Shown here: positions 33,184 to 42,689 of the stretch, piece by piece
How the letters are laid out: each line of letters begins with the position of its first letter
Numbering within the stretch: the first letter of the stretch is position 1
Source of the DNA: Variovorax sp. YR216
Lineage (GTDB): Bacteria > Pseudomonadota > Gammaproteobacteria > Burkholderiales > Burkholderiaceae_C
Reading direction: 5' to 3'
NCBI RefSeq assembly: GCF_900107745.1
Contig: NZ_FNRO01000003.1
Coordinates: 62,001 to 126,000 of the forward strand
Length of the DNA: 64,000 nucleotides
Position numbers and translations under genes: made by a program
Notes under the pieces: generated by a model
The model's input: the letters and a program-made list of their open reading frames with translations, nothing else
Told to the model about the DNA's origin: nothing
Database searches by the model: none

Positions 33184-34461
33184 ATGAGTTCCTCCACCCT
33201 TTCCTACGTCCACCCGACCGCCAACAGCCCGTGGGGCACGTACCTGTCGCAAGTCGACCGCGTCGTGCCGTACCTGGGCGAACTGGCCCGCTGGGTCGAG
33301 ACGCTCAAGCGCCCGAAGCGCGCGCTGATCGTCGACGTGCCGATCGAGATGGACGACGGCTCCATCGCCCACTTCGAGGGCTATCGCGTGCAGCACAACC
33401 TGTCGCGCGGGCCGGGCAAGGGCGGCGTGCGATTCCACCCGGACGTCACGCTGGAAGAGGTCATGGCGCTCTCGGCATGGATGACCATCAAGACCGCCGC
33501 GGTGAACCTGCCCTACGGCGGCGCCAAGGGCGGCATCCGCGTCGATCCCAGGAAGCTGTCGCAGAAGGAGCTTGAAAAAGTCACCCGACGCTACACCAGC
33601 GAGATCGGCATCATCATCGGCCCGCACAGCGACATCCCCGCGCCCGACGTGAACACCAACGCGCAGATCATGGCGTGGATGATGGACACCTACTCGATGA
33701 ACGTCGGCGGCACGGCGACCGGCGTGGTCACCGGCAAGCCGCTGCACCTGGGCGGCTCGCTCGGCCGCGTCAAGGCCACCGGCCGCGGCGTGTTCGTGAC
33801 CGGCCGTGAAGCGGCTCGCCGCCTGGGCCTCGACCTGCGCGGCGCGCGCATCGCGGTACAGGGCTTCGGCAACGTGGGCTCGGTCGCGGCCGAACTCTTC
33901 GCTGAAGCCGGCGCGAAGATCGTCGCGGTGCAGGATCACACCGGCACGGTCATCAACGACAAGGGCCTCGACATGGCCAAGCTCGTGGAGCAATCGCGCA
34001 GGGAAGGCGGCATCATCGGCTTCAAGGGCGGCGACACGGTCGCCGACGAAGCCTTCTGGGATGTCGCCTGCGACATCCTGATCCCAGCCGCCCTCGAAGG
34101 CCAGATCACCGCCGAGCGCGCGAGGCAGACCAAGGCCAAGCTGGTGCTCGAAGGCGCCAACGGCCCGACCGTGCCGGAAGCCGACGACATCCTCGCCGAG
34201 CGCGGCGTGCTGGTGGTGCCCGACGTGATCTGCAACGCCGGCGGCGTGACGGTGAGCTACTTCGAGTGGGTGCAGGACTTCTCGTCCTTCTTCTGGGACG
34301 AGGACGAGATCAACGAGCGGCTCGACCGCATCATGATGAACGCGCTCAACAACATCTGGGACAAGGCCGACCAGCACAAGATCAGCTTGCGCACCGCCAC
34401 CTACGCGGTCGCCTGCGGCCGGATCCTGATGGCGCGCCAGGAGCGCGGCCTCTACCCGTGA
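33184..34461 (+). CDS. Glutamate dehydrogenase (Glu/Leu/Phe/Val dehydrogenase family)
   Basis: This is a 425-residue NAD(P)-dependent amino-acid dehydrogenase, by context glutamate dehydrogenase taking PutA product to 2-oxoglutarate. The catalytic region [31 protein letters not shown] and the Asp in [14 protein letters not shown] are present; the Rossmann part has [16 protein letters not shown]. The C-terminal [17 protein letters not shown] is typical of this enzyme. The gene lies 84 bases after putA on the same strand and its stop overlaps the GTG start of the kinase gene. Confidence 0.95.
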   Translation: MSSSTLSYVHPTANSPWGTYLSQVDRVVPYLGELARWVETLKRPKRALIVDVPIEMDDGSIAHFEGYRVQHNLSRGPGKGGVRFHPDVTLEEVMALSAWMTIKTAAVNLPYGGAKGGIRVDPRKLSQKELEKVTRRYTSEIGIIIGPHSDIPAPDVNTNAQIMAWMMDTYSMNVGGTATGVVTGKPLHLGGSLGRVKATGRGVFVTGREAARRLGLDLRGARIAVQGFGNVGSVAAELFAEAGAKIVAVQDHTGTVINDKGLDMAKLVEQSRREGGIIGFKGGDTVADEAFWDVACDILIPAALEGQITAERARQTKAKLVLEGANGPTVPEADDILAERGVLVVPDVICNAGGVTVSYFEWVQDFSSFFWDEDEINERLDRIMMNALNNIWDKADQHKISLRTATYAVACGRILMARQERGLYP

Positions 34462-35087
34462 TCGAGCTGCCGGCCTCGGCGCTGGCGCGCATCGAGCGCT
34501 TGCTGGACGGCGGGCAGCGCAGGCTGCTCGGCCTGGTCGGCGCGCCCGGGTCCGGCAAGTCCACGCTGGCCCAGGCGTTGCTGGACGCACTGCCGCCCGG
34601 CCGTGCGCAGGTGGTGCCGATGGACGGCTTCCACCTCGCGAACGTCGAGCTTCGGCGGCTCGGCCGGGCCGATCGCAAGGGGGCGCCCGACACCTTCGAC
34701 AGCGCGGGCTATGTGGCACTCCTGCGGCGCCTGCGCGAGCAGCGCGAAGAAGAGATCGTCTATGCGCCCGAATTCCGGCGCGAGATCGAGGAGCCCATCG
34801 CCGGCGCCATCGCGATCCTGCCGCAGACGCGACTGGTCATCACCGAAGGCAACTACCTGCTGCTGGACGAAGACCCGTGGGCCGGGGCCGCGCCGCTGCT
34901 CGACGAAGTCTGGTACGTGGACGTGGACGACGACCTGCGGCGAGAGCGCCTCGTGCGCCGGCACGAGCAGTTCGGGCGCAGCCGGGACGCGGCACTCGCG
35001 TGGGTGGCGCAGACCGACGAGCCCAACGCGCGCCGCATCGCGGCGACACGGGGCCGGGCGCAGCATGTGATTCGCATCGACGACTGA
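34458..35087 (+). CDS. P-loop nucleoside/sugar kinase-like protein
   Basis: This is a 209-residue P-loop kinase of the uridine kinase/phosphoribulokinase-like group (often annotated nucleoside/nucleotide kinase family). Walker A is [15 protein letters not shown] near residue 27; then come [42 protein letters not shown] (Walker B-like) and [15 protein letters not shown]. The start is GTG 34458, overlapping the dehydrogenase stop as GTGA, so it is translationally coupled. The substrate (pantothenate-, fructose- or nucleoside-like) is not determined. It ends the putA-dehydrogenase-kinase run. Confidence 0.85.
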   Translation: MIELPASALARIERLLDGGQRRLLGLVGAPGSGKSTLAQALLDALPPGRAQVVPMDGFHLANVELRRLGRADRKGAPDTFDSAGYVALLRRLREQREEEIVYAPEFRREIEEPIAGAIAILPQTRLVITEGNYLLLDEDPWAGAAPLLDEVWYVDVDDDLRRERLVRRHEQFGRSRDAALAWVAQTDEPNARRIAATRGRAQHVIRIDD

Positions 35088-35193
35088 ATCGCGCAGTCAA
35101 CGGGAACGTCCGCTGCGGCGTGATGTCCAAGCGGAGCCGCTCGCCGGCGGCTTGCCGCTAGCATTGCCCCCGTTTCGCTTATTCCTTGCCGAC

Positions 35194-35835
35194 ATGCGCC
35201 CTTCGTCTTCCCTTGAAACTGCTGCCGCGTTGCTCGTCGCCGTTCTCGTTTCCGGTTGTGGCGTTACCGAACGCCAGCGTCTGACGTACGAGCCGGAAGA
35301 GTTCGATTCCACCACCACCCATACCCGCAGCTATACCGCAAGCGAAGCCCAGACCTGCGAAGCTGCGCGACGCGCGCTCCTGAGCCAGGGCTACATGATC
35401 GCGGCGGCCAACCAGGAGCTGGTGACCGGCCGCAAGAGCTTCCAGCCCGCGACCGAAGTGCATGTGGAGGTGGAATTCCGCGTGGTCTGCGCGCGCGAGG
35501 GCGGCAAGTCACGCAGCACCATCGCCTTTGCCAGCGCATTGCAGGATCGCTACGGCGTCAAGAAGGTGAACAACTCGGCGAGCGTCGGCGTGGGCGCGAT
35601 CGGCTCGTTGTCGTTGCCGTTCTCGTCCAGCGACGACGCGATGGTCAAGGTCGCGAGCGAAACGCTGACCGACGACCGCTTCTACGACCGCTTCTTCTCG
35701 TTGATCGAGCGCTACCTGCCTGAATCGATTGAGCAGGCGCCGCCAGCGGAAGCGCGACCTGTCGCGCCGGCGCGTCCGCCGGTGGAGGTGCCGCTGCCGC
35801 TGCAGACGGTTCCCCTCTCGCCGAGCCGCGGCTGA
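35194..35835 (+). CDS. DUF2242 lipoprotein
   Basis: This is a 213-residue lipoprotein: the leader AALLVAVLVSGC gives the lipidated Cys at 21. The mature part matches the beta-proteobacterial DUF2242 family (RLTYEPEEFDSTTTHTRSY, EAARRALLSQGYMI, VEFRVVCARE). The C terminus is a Pro/Ala-rich tail. Function is unknown; it is probably an outer-membrane-facing lipoprotein. ATG 35194 is used because it places the leader at the N terminus; the longer frame from 35152 does not. It stands alone, downstream of the kinase gene by 106 bases. Confidence 0.85.
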   Translation: MRPSSSLETAAALLVAVLVSGCGVTERQRLTYEPEEFDSTTTHTRSYTASEAQTCEAARRALLSQGYMIAAANQELVTGRKSFQPATEVHVEVEFRVVCAREGGKSRSTIAFASALQDRYGVKKVNNSASVGVGAIGSLSLPFSSSDDAMVKVASETLTDDRFYDRFFSLIERYLPESIEQAPPAEARPVAPARPPVEVPLPLQTVPLSPSRG

Positions 35836-35883
35836 CAAATCCCTGCCCTTGGCGCGGCCGCCGCGTTGTGCGATTCTGCAAGG

Positions 35884-36150
35884 ATGATCAGGATCGGCAC
35901 GCTCTGCTACGTGGTCCCGAGCTGCGTGGCCAGCCCGTTCACGCAGCGGGCGGTCTGCAGGATCGTCGAGGTCGTCTCCGAGCCCTATGACGCGCCGGAC
36001 TGGACCTATCTGCCGGGAACCTACTACGACGTGATGTTCGAAGGCTGGACCTTCTTCTGCCGCAGCGACAAGTTGCGTCCGATCTCGGACCCGGACGCCG
36101 AGGTGTCCGAGCCTTCCTGGATGGAAGCACCCCACCCTGCCCACCCCTGA
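35884..36150 (+). CDS. Small hypothetical protein
   Basis: This is an 88-residue protein opening MIRIGTLCYVVPSCVASPF and containing VSEPYDAPDWTYLPGTYYDV and WTFFCRSDKLRPI. It looks like a small beta-barrel (SH3-like) soluble protein of beta-proteobacteria, but I do not recognise a named family. ATG 35884 starts the conserved-looking part. It converges with the large secreted-protein gene, eight bases apart. No function is proposed. Confidence 0.65.
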   Translation: MIRIGTLCYVVPSCVASPFTQRAVCRIVEVVSEPYDAPDWTYLPGTYYDVMFEGWTFFCRSDKLRPISDPDAEVSEPSWMEAPHPAHP

Positions 36151-36158
36151 GGCGAGGC

Positions 36159-38021
36159 TCAGGGCACGTTCGCGGAGTTCATCTGGAAGGGCTTGCCGGG
36201 CAGCGCCATCGCGCCGCCGTATTCGGCCACGGTGCCGTTGATCGGGCAGCTCGTGGCGGTCGGACAGGTGCCGCCGTCACGGAAGATCACCGGGCCATAG
36301 CGGTAGTTGCGCACCGCCTTGCCGGCGTAGTCGAGCGCGCTCAGCACGTAGCCGATGTTCGCGAAGTTGTCCCCGTCCTCCACCGCGATCAGGTCCTTCA
36401 TCTCCTTGTGCTGGATCGTGCGAACGACCTTGCCGCTGTTGCCGTTCGGGGCGAAGCGCACCCAGTTGATCTTGTTGTCGCCGCGGGAGGCCACGATGAC
36501 CTGCTGGTTGCTCGAGTCGATGCTGTCGTCCGCCGGTTCGCCCTTGGAGCTGGCGAGCGACGTCGGGTTGCGGCCGATGCCGGTCACTCTGCCCACTTCG
36601 GCGATGTGGCTCGCTGGTGGGTTGACTGTCGCCGTGTTCCATCCGTCGCCCGGCGCGAAGCCGTCGAGGCTGAAGATGCGCAGCGTGCCGTCCTGCGTCG
36701 CGATCCAGGCGCGCGGGGTGGGGCCGAAGACCGACGTCCTCACTGCCGTCGGGCGCGCACCCAGCGAGACCGTCTTGATCACCGTCGGCTTCTGCGAGGC
36801 CTGCACGTCGAAGGTGAACGGCCACTGGTTGGCCGCCTGGCCGAAGCGCGTCGTCTGGCTCACGTTCGGGCTGAAGTACATGCCGTTGAAGTAGCTGAAC
36901 AGCGGCTTCAGGTCGATGAACGCGGCCTTCTGCTCCGATTTGGAGATCACCACCGCCACGCCGCCCTTGGCGTAGTTGTACTCGTGGGCGCCGCCGCTCG
37001 CGAACTTCCGCCAGTGGCTCGTCAGCGGTGAGTTCACCCGGCCCACGAACTGGCCTGCGGTCGAGCCGCCCTGGAAGAGCGACTTGAACTGGTCCATGCC
37101 GGTGGTGACGGCGATCTCGGTCGGCGCCGCCATGCCCGGGAGGTCGACGTAGCCCAGGATCTTCATGAAGGCGATGTCGCCCATGTTCGGCAAGCCGGGG
37201 TAGACGCCCATCCACTCCTCCCAGTAGTTGTACCAACGGCTGGCGTCGTTCGGATCACAACCGTCGCAGAGGCCCGCCAGTGCGATGACCGCCACCTGGC
37301 CCTTGAGAGCGCGCGTGTCCCACACCGTGACCAGGGCGAACTCGCTGTTGTTGGTCATCGCGATGGCCGTCGGCACCTTGTTGGCGGGCAGCTTCACCGT
37401 CGCCCGGTTTTGAGCGGTGTTGCTGCCGACCGTCCCGATGACGCCGTTCTGGAACGCGACGAGGCCCTGGGCGCAGAAGCCGGGCCTGCCGGTGCAGCGG
37501 CCCACCGCGACCGGGTCGCCGCTCACGATGCCCTGTTCGCGATAGCCCATCACGGTGATGCTGTCGATGCCTCCGCCGTCGACGGCCGCACGCGTCCAGC
37601 TCAGCTGCGGCGACTGGGCGAATACCCCGTGCATGTAGTTCGAGACCTGGATGTCGGCCACGCCCACGCGCTGCGCCGGGTCGTCCGCCACGAAGGCGAT
37701 CGAACCCTGGTTCGACGAGTAGGAACCGGGATCGCCGGAGGGCTGTCCGACCTGCCACCAGAACGGATAGCTGGGCGCCGGGGCATTGAGCCTGATGTCC
37801 GCACGTTTGTGGAGTACCGGGCCGGTGTTGGCCGTGCCATAGGAAATCGCATCCGGACCGTATCGGTAGGCGATGCCGCCATCCTTGCTGAGCTGGGCCG
37901 CCATGGCGGTGTATTGCGCCGGAATGATGTTCAGGGCGCTGTCGACGATGTCGCCGCTCGCGGCTGTGGGTGCCAGTGTCGCTGCCGCAACCGACAGCAG
38001 AAGAGAGCCTCGCTGCGTCAT
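36159..38021 (-). CDS. Large secreted protein, beta-propeller-like, unknown function
   Basis: This is a 620-residue exported protein. A Sec signal peptide (GSLLLSVAAATLAPTAASG) precedes a mature part rich in short beta-strand-like units such as VPTAIAMTNNSEFALVTVWD, RPTAVRTSVFG with RAWIATQDGTLRIFSLDG, and NQQVIVASRGDNKINWVRF. These recall YVTN/NHL-type propeller blades. The C-terminal part has a pair of close Cys (GTCPTATSCPINGTV). ATG 38021 is preferred over 38039 because GGAGG lies seven bases before it. It is upstream of nothing obviously related; arginase lies behind it on the same strand, 31 bases away. Confidence 0.75.
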   Translation of the reverse strand: MTQRGSLLLSVAAATLAPTAASGDIVDSALNIIPAQYTAMAAQLSKDGGIAYRYGPDAISYGTANTGPVLHKRADIRLNAPAPSYPFWWQVGQPSGDPGSYSSNQGSIAFVADDPAQRVGVADIQVSNYMHGVFAQSPQLSWTRAAVDGGGIDSITVMGYREQGIVSGDPVAVGRCTGRPGFCAQGLVAFQNGVIGTVGSNTAQNRATVKLPANKVPTAIAMTNNSEFALVTVWDTRALKGQVAVIALAGLCDGCDPNDASRWYNYWEEWMGVYPGLPNMGDIAFMKILGYVDLPGMAAPTEIAVTTGMDQFKSLFQGGSTAGQFVGRVNSPLTSHWRKFASGGAHEYNYAKGGVAVVISKSEQKAAFIDLKPLFSYFNGMYFSPNVSQTTRFGQAANQWPFTFDVQASQKPTVIKTVSLGARPTAVRTSVFGPTPRAWIATQDGTLRIFSLDGFAPGDGWNTATVNPPASHIAEVGRVTGIGRNPTSLASSKGEPADDSIDSSNQQVIVASRGDNKINWVRFAPNGNSGKVVRTIQHKEMKDLIAVEDGDNFANIGYVLSALDYAGKAVRNYRYGPVIFRDGGTCPTATSCPINGTVAEYGGAMALPGKPFQMNSANVP

Positions 38022-38052
38022 GAGAAAGCCTCCGACCATCGGGATCCGACGC

Positions 38053-38964
38053 TTACCGCGACAGGGTCGATTTGCCGAACAGGCTTTCGATCAGCTCCAC
38101 CGCCACCTCCGCCGTGCGGTTGCGCACATCCAGCGCGGGGTTGAGTTCGACCACATCGAGCGACGACAGCCGCCCGGTGTCCGCGATCATCTCCATGCAA
38201 AGCTGCATCTCTCGCCACGTGGGGCCGCCGCGCACGCCGGTGCCGACGCCGGGCGCGTAGTCGGGGTCGAGGCAGTCGAGGTCGAAGCTCACGTGCAGGT
38301 GCGTGTCCTCGTCCACGTCCTGCAGCGCCTCGATCATGGTGGTGCGCATGCCGTGCTCGTCGATGTGGCGCATGTCGAAGACGTTGAGCCCCATCGCGCG
38401 GATCGCCGCCTTTTCATGCGCATCGACGCTGCGGATGCCGATGAAGCGGAGTGCATCGTGCTCGAACGCCGCGCGTTCGCCGCTCCAACCGGTCAACGCG
38501 TCAGGGCCATGGCCGAGCAGGCACGACACCGGCATGCCGTGCAGGTTGCCGCTCGGGCTCGTGGTTTCGGTGTTGACGTCGGAATGCGCATCGAGCCACA
38601 GCACCCGCAGCTTCTTGCCGCGCCGGCGCGCATGCCGGGCGATGGCGCTGATCGAGCCCACCGCGATGCTGTGGTCGCCGCCCAGCAGGATGGGGACGTG
38701 ATTGGCCGTGAGCGCGGTATCGACCGCGTCGTAGACCGCCCGGTTCCACGTCACGACCTCGTCGAGGTGATGCAACTCGGTGGTGGGCGCGATCCACGGC
38801 GTCGCCGGTCCGGAGAGATTGCCCTGGTCGATCACCTCGAAGCCGAGGCGCGCCAGCGTCTGCGCGATGCCGGCCACGCGCAGGGCATCGGGCCCCATGC
38901 CGGCGCCCCGCGTGCTGGCGCCGATGTCGGTGGGTGCACCGATGAGTTGCAGGGTCGCGGTCAT
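38053..38964 (-). CDS. rocF: Arginase
   Basis: This is a 303-residue ureohydrolase splitting arginine to ornithine and urea. The binuclear manganese motifs are intact: LLGGDHSIAVGS, WLDAHSDVNT and SFDLDCLDPDYAPGVGT. NLHGMPVS and the closing VELNPALDVRNRTAEVAVELI are typical of arginase rather than agmatinase. It fits the proline/glutamate catabolic surroundings, as ornithine feeds proline and glutamate. It is likely first of a short run with the secreted-protein gene. Confidence 0.94.
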   Translation of the reverse strand: MTATLQLIGAPTDIGASTRGAGMGPDALRVAGIAQTLARLGFEVIDQGNLSGPATPWIAPTTELHHLDEVVTWNRAVYDAVDTALTANHVPILLGGDHSIAVGSISAIARHARRRGKKLRVLWLDAHSDVNTETTSPSGNLHGMPVSCLLGHGPDALTGWSGERAAFEHDALRFIGIRSVDAHEKAAIRAMGLNVFDMRHIDEHGMRTTMIEALQDVDEDTHLHVSFDLDCLDPDYAPGVGTGVRGGPTWREMQLCMEMIADTGRLSSLDVVELNPALDVRNRTAEVAVELIESLFGKSTLSR

Positions 38965-39028
38965 GAGCGGTGGCCTCCGGGTGTGCGGTACCTAACGGTA
39001 CAGCACTAACGCCACCGCGTCATGACGT

Positions 39029-40279
39029 TCAGGGCTGCGCCATCTTGCAGTCCGTGCCCTGGGCGAGCTCGTTGCCGCTGTAGACGGCATCGGTGCGGAA
39101 GCCGTAGTTGGTGCCCTCCCATCCGACCTTCACCGTCTTGCCGTCCACCGGCGCGATGGTGTTGACCACCTGCGGGATCAGCAGCTGATGATCTTCGGCG
39201 CGCATGCGGACCGGGCCCACCACCGAATCGAAGCTCAGGTTCTCGAGCGCGTGCGCCACCTTCGGCGTGTCCATGCTGCCGGCCTTGTTGATCGCGGCGG
39301 CCAGCAGGCGCGGCGTCATCTCGATGCGCGGTGCGAGGAAGTCCTTGCCCGTCTTGGCCTTGTAGGCCTTGGCGAGCGCGTCGACCTTCGGCGAATCGGC
39401 CTGGCCCGGATGCCACTCGGCCACCCAGGTGAGCTGGCCGAGCTTGGCCTGCGACACCGCGAGCACCGTGCCCGGCACCGACCCGGCGCTGTGGTTGAAG
39501 TAGTGCAGGTCGTAGCCCGCGTCGCCCGCGGCCTTGAGCAGCAGCGTCATGTCCTGCCCCCAGTTGCCGGTGATCACCGAATCGGCGCCCGACTGGCGGA
39601 TGTTGGCGACATACGGCGCGAAGTCCTTCACGCGGCCGATCGGGTGCAGCGTCTCGCCGACGAACTGAATGTCGGGTCGCGCGAGGCCGACGAGCTGGCG
39701 GCCGTAGCTCGCCCACTGTTTGCCGTGCGCGTAGTCCTGGTTGAGCAGGTAGACCTTCTTCACTTCCGGCGTCTTCTTGATGTAGTTGGCGATGGCCTTC
39801 ATCTTCATCGACGTGTTCGCATCGGTCTGGAAGTGCCAGAAGCTGCATTGCTTGCCGGTGAGTTCGGGATCGATCGACGAGTGGTTGAGCACCAGCAGCT
39901 CCTTGCCTGGATTGCGCTGGTTCCACTTGTTGACTGCCTGCACGATCGCGCTCACCACCGACGAGCCCGAGCCGCCGGTGACGATCGCACGCGCACCCTG
40001 GTCGATCGCCGCCTGCAGCGCGCTCTGGCTTTCTTGCGCCGAGAGCTTGCTGTCGAACTGCAGCAACTGCAGCCTGGTGCCGCCGAGCACGCCCCCCTTG
40101 GCGTTGATGTCCTCGATCGCGAACTGGGTGTGGGTGAGCATCAGTTCGCCCACATTCGCGAAGGGCCCCGAGAGTGGGTCGATGTAGGCGATCTTGTAGG
40201 TCTGCTGCTGCGCGTGCGCGGAACCGATGCCAAGGAGCGCCGCGGCCGCCACGGGCGCAAGCAGAAGGGGGAACTTCAT
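39029..40279 (-). CDS. Periplasmic receptor of a branched-chain amino-acid-type ABC transporter
   Basis: This is a 416-residue type I periplasmic binding protein (LivJ/LivK-like, Peripla_BP_6). A Sec signal ending GSAHAQQ is followed by YKIAYIDPLSGPFANVGELML, INAKGGVLGGTRLQLLQFDS and VYLLNQDYAHGKQWASYG. Permease and ATPase genes are not in the window, so it is an orphan receptor here. The TetR gene and divergent acyl-CoA genes next to it suggest an aromatic or fatty-acid-like substrate, but this is inference. It lies 27 bases downstream of the TetR gene on the same strand. Confidence 0.92.
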   Translation of the reverse strand: MKFPLLLAPVAAAALLGIGSAHAQQQTYKIAYIDPLSGPFANVGELMLTHTQFAIEDINAKGGVLGGTRLQLLQFDSKLSAQESQSALQAAIDQGARAIVTGGSGSSVVSAIVQAVNKWNQRNPGKELLVLNHSSIDPELTGKQCSFWHFQTDANTSMKMKAIANYIKKTPEVKKVYLLNQDYAHGKQWASYGRQLVGLARPDIQFVGETLHPIGRVKDFAPYVANIRQSGADSVITGNWGQDMTLLLKAAGDAGYDLHYFNHSAGSVPGTVLAVSQAKLGQLTWVAEWHPGQADSPKVDALAKAYKAKTGKDFLAPRIEMTPRLLAAAINKAGSMDTPKVAHALENLSFDSVVGPVRMRAEDHQLLIPQVVNTIAPVDGKTVKVGWEGTNYGFRTDAVYSGNELAQGTDCKMAQP

Positions 40280-40306
40280 TGAACTGTCTCCGGTAGGGTG
40301 GAAAGG

Positions 40307-40996
40307 TCAGGTGCGCTCGCGCAGGCCGATCACGCGCCATGCGAGCTTCGAGAGTTCGGCCGTCATCTCTTCCGGCGTGAAGCGGCCATCGGGCTTGTAC
40401 CAACTGAAGAGAAAGCCCGGCAGGCTCAACGCCGCGAACGCGGTGATCTTGGTTTCGTCGAAGTCGAGGTCGCCATCGCTGCGCGCCTGCTCCAGCAGCG
40501 GAAAGAGCTGGTCGTAGAAGTGATGCGCGAGCTTCTTCTGCGCCTCGAGGTACTCGGGGCGGTACACCTGCGGCTCCTTGTAGGCGAAGAAGGCGCAGGG
40601 GTAGTGCGAGATGGTCGCGCGGATCAGCCGCTCGATGCCATCCTTGACCTTGTCGACCGCGGGCCGCGGATCGTTCGCGGCGAAGTCCAGGGCGGTGAAG
40701 CAGTCGACCGCGGGCCGCCACGACAGCGTCTCGAAGATCTCCTGCTTGTCGCGGAAGTAGTAGTAGACGAAGGGCTTGGTTGCGTCGAGCGCGCGCACGA
40801 TCTGCGCCATCGTGGTGTTGGCGTAGCCCTGCGCCGCGAAGAGCTGGGCGGCCGCCTGCAGGATGCGCTCGCGCTGCACGTCGGTGCCCGCGGTGGCGGT
40901 GCGCTGCCGGCCCGTGCCCTGCGGCCGATCGGGCCGAGCGGCGGGCGGAGGGGCTTGCCCAGAGGGTTTGTGCGGTGTCGCCGAAGTTATACCCAT
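40307..40996 (-). CDS. TetR-family regulator of the acyl-CoA module
   Basis: This is a 229-residue TetR-type regulator. After a Pro/Arg-rich 35-residue lead, the helix-turn-helix is RERILQAAAQLFAAQGYANTT, MAQIVRALDATKPFVYYYFRDKQEIF. The C-terminal half (KDGIERLIRATISHYP, PGFLFSWYKPDGRF) resembles regulators of fatty-acid or aromatic acid metabolism. It is divergent from the acyl-CoA synthetase gene; a perfect 12-base palindrome covers its own start codon. It probably responds to an acyl-CoA and controls the synthetase-carboxylase pair and the receptor gene. Confidence 0.9.
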   Translation of the reverse strand: MGITSATPHKPSGQAPPPAARPDRPQGTGRQRTATAGTDVQRERILQAAAQLFAAQGYANTTMAQIVRALDATKPFVYYYFRDKQEIFETLSWRPAVDCFTALDFAANDPRPAVDKVKDGIERLIRATISHYPCAFFAYKEPQVYRPEYLEAQKKLAHHFYDQLFPLLEQARSDGDLDFDETKITAFAALSLPGFLFSWYKPDGRFTPEEMTAELSKLAWRVIGLRERT

Positions 40997-41001
40997 GGGT
41001 A
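40990..41001. promoter_or_regulatory. Palindrome TACCCATGGGTA at the TetR start, candidate operator
   Basis: A perfect 12-base palindrome overlaps the TetR start codon in the 75-base gap before the divergent synthetase gene. TetR proteins bind such dyads, and autoregulation is plausible but untested. Confidence 0.4.
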
Positions 41002-41071
41002 GGATTGTTCGTGCACCATGCGGCGATTGGCAAGCGGCCAACCCTATCGATAACCCTGTGAGAGTGACGCC

Positions 41072-42685
41072 ATGGAGACAACCCAGCTTCCCGACCGCCC
41101 GCAGCAGCCCCTGCACGAGTACCTCCGCACGCATGCGCGCGAGCGCGGAAATCATCCGGCCTGCATCTGGTATGGGCACACGACCAGTTACGCCGAGCTC
41201 GATGCGGCGAGCGACGCCTTCGCGGCTCGCCTGCAGGCGATCGGCGTCAGGAAGGGCGAGCCGGTGGTGCTGTTCCTCAACAACTGCCCGCAGTACCTCG
41301 TCGCGCACTACGGCATCCAGAAGATCGGCGCGATCGTCTGCCCGAGCGGCCCGCTCAACAAGGAGCACGAGCTGGCCTACCAGGTCAACGACCTCAAGGC
41401 GCGCGTGATCGTCGCGGCATCGTCGCTGCTGCCGGTGGTCGACAAGGTGCGAGCCGCGAGCGCCCTCGAGCATGTGTTCGTCGTGCACTACGCCGACCTT
41501 CTGCCCTCGTCCTCGACGCTGGATCTTCCCGCCGAGTTGTCTGCGGCCCAGGGCGAAACGCGCAGCGTGCCCGCCGGGTGCGAGGACTTCCTCGCGGTGA
41601 TGGGGAGCGGCGCGCGACCTGCGCCGGAGGACGTATCGCTCGACGACGTGGCGCTCATGACCTACACCTCCGGCACCACCGGCCTGCCCAAGGGGGCGAT
41701 GCTGAGCTACGGCAATGCGCTCTTCAAGACGCGCGCAGCGGCGGACTGCAACGGCGTCGATGGCGACGACGTGCTGCTGTCGATCGCGCCGCTCTATCAC
41801 ATCGCCGGCATGCTGATGGGCGTGAACGTGCCGGTGCTCACCGGCGCGACATCGGTGCTGATGCATCGCTTCGAGCCGCGCGCCGCCCTGCAGGCGATCG
41901 AGCGCTACAAGGTCACCTGGTGGTACAGCATCGCGCCGATGAACGTCGCGTGCATGCGGGTGCCGGGCATCGCGGACATGAATCTGTCGAGCCTGCGCAT
42001 GAATCCGGTCACCAGCTTCGGCATCGCCTTCACCGAACCGCTGGCGCAGCAGTGGCGCAGCAACGCGCCGAACTGCAGTTCGTTCGAAGCCGCCTATGGG
42101 CTGAGCGAAAGCCACACCTGCGACACCTACACGCCGCACCATGCGCCGCGCTGGGGAACGCAGGGCGTCGCGGTGCCGGGCGTGACCATCCGCATCATCG
42201 ATCCCGACACCGGCGCGGACAAGCCGACCGGCGAGATCGGCGAGATCGTGCTCGCGAGCCCAGGCACCTTCAAGGGCTACTGGAACAAGCCGGAGGCCAC
42301 TGCCGCGACCCTGCGCAACGGCTGGGTGCACACCGGCGACATGGGCAAGCTCGATGCCGACGGCTACCTCACCTTCATCGGCCGCTTCAAGGAAATGATC
42401 AAGGTCTCGGGCTACAGCGTGTTCCCCGAGGAAGTCGAGACGATCCTGATCAAGCACCCGGCGGTGGCGCAGGCAGCCGTCGTCGCGCAGCCCGACGCGG
42501 AGAAGGGCGAAGTGGTCAAGGCCTTCATCGTGAAGAAGCCGGGCGCCGATATCGATGCCGATGGGCTCGTCGCGTGGTCGCGCGAGAACATGGCGACCTA
42601 CAAGGCGCCGCGGGTGGTTCGCTTCATCGACGCATTGCCGACCACTGGCGCGGGCAAGGTGTTGCGCCGGCTGCTGAAGGACTGA
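41072..42685 (+). CDS. AMP-dependent acyl-CoA synthetase/ligase
   Basis: This is a 537-residue ANL-superfamily enzyme activating a carboxylic acid to its CoA thioester through an acyl-adenylate. The ATP loop is TYTSGTTGLPKGAMLSYGN; the second motif is AAYGLSESHTCDTYTP; the hinge is DADGYLTFIGRFKEMIKVSGYSV; and the C-terminal catalytic Lys lies in TGAGKVLRRLL. It resembles medium/long-chain or aromatic acid ligases. The carboxylase gene begins four bases after its stop, so acid activation and alpha-carboxylation are likely consecutive steps. Confidence 0.94.
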   Translation: METTQLPDRPQQPLHEYLRTHARERGNHPACIWYGHTTSYAELDAASDAFAARLQAIGVRKGEPVVLFLNNCPQYLVAHYGIQKIGAIVCPSGPLNKEHELAYQVNDLKARVIVAASSLLPVVDKVRAASALEHVFVVHYADLLPSSSTLDLPAELSAAQGETRSVPAGCEDFLAVMGSGARPAPEDVSLDDVALMTYTSGTTGLPKGAMLSYGNALFKTRAAADCNGVDGDDVLLSIAPLYHIAGMLMGVNVPVLTGATSVLMHRFEPRAALQAIERYKVTWWYSIAPMNVACMRVPGIADMNLSSLRMNPVTSFGIAFTEPLAQQWRSNAPNCSSFEAAYGLSESHTCDTYTPHHAPRWGTQGVAVPGVTIRIIDPDTGADKPTGEIGEIVLASPGTFKGYWNKPEATAATLRNGWVHTGDMGKLDADGYLTFIGRFKEMIKVSGYSVFPEEVETILIKHPAVAQAAVVAQPDAEKGEVVKAFIVKKPGADIDADGLVAWSRENMATYKAPRVVRFIDALPTTGAGKVLRRLLKD

Positions 42686-42689
42686 CCGA

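Noticed and set aside
30103..34719. Very long minus-strand open frame (1538 codons) opposite putA and glutamate dehydrogenase
   Set aside because: Antisense shadow of two well-recognised genes in high-GC DNA; the translation is Arg/His-rich and shows no family motif.
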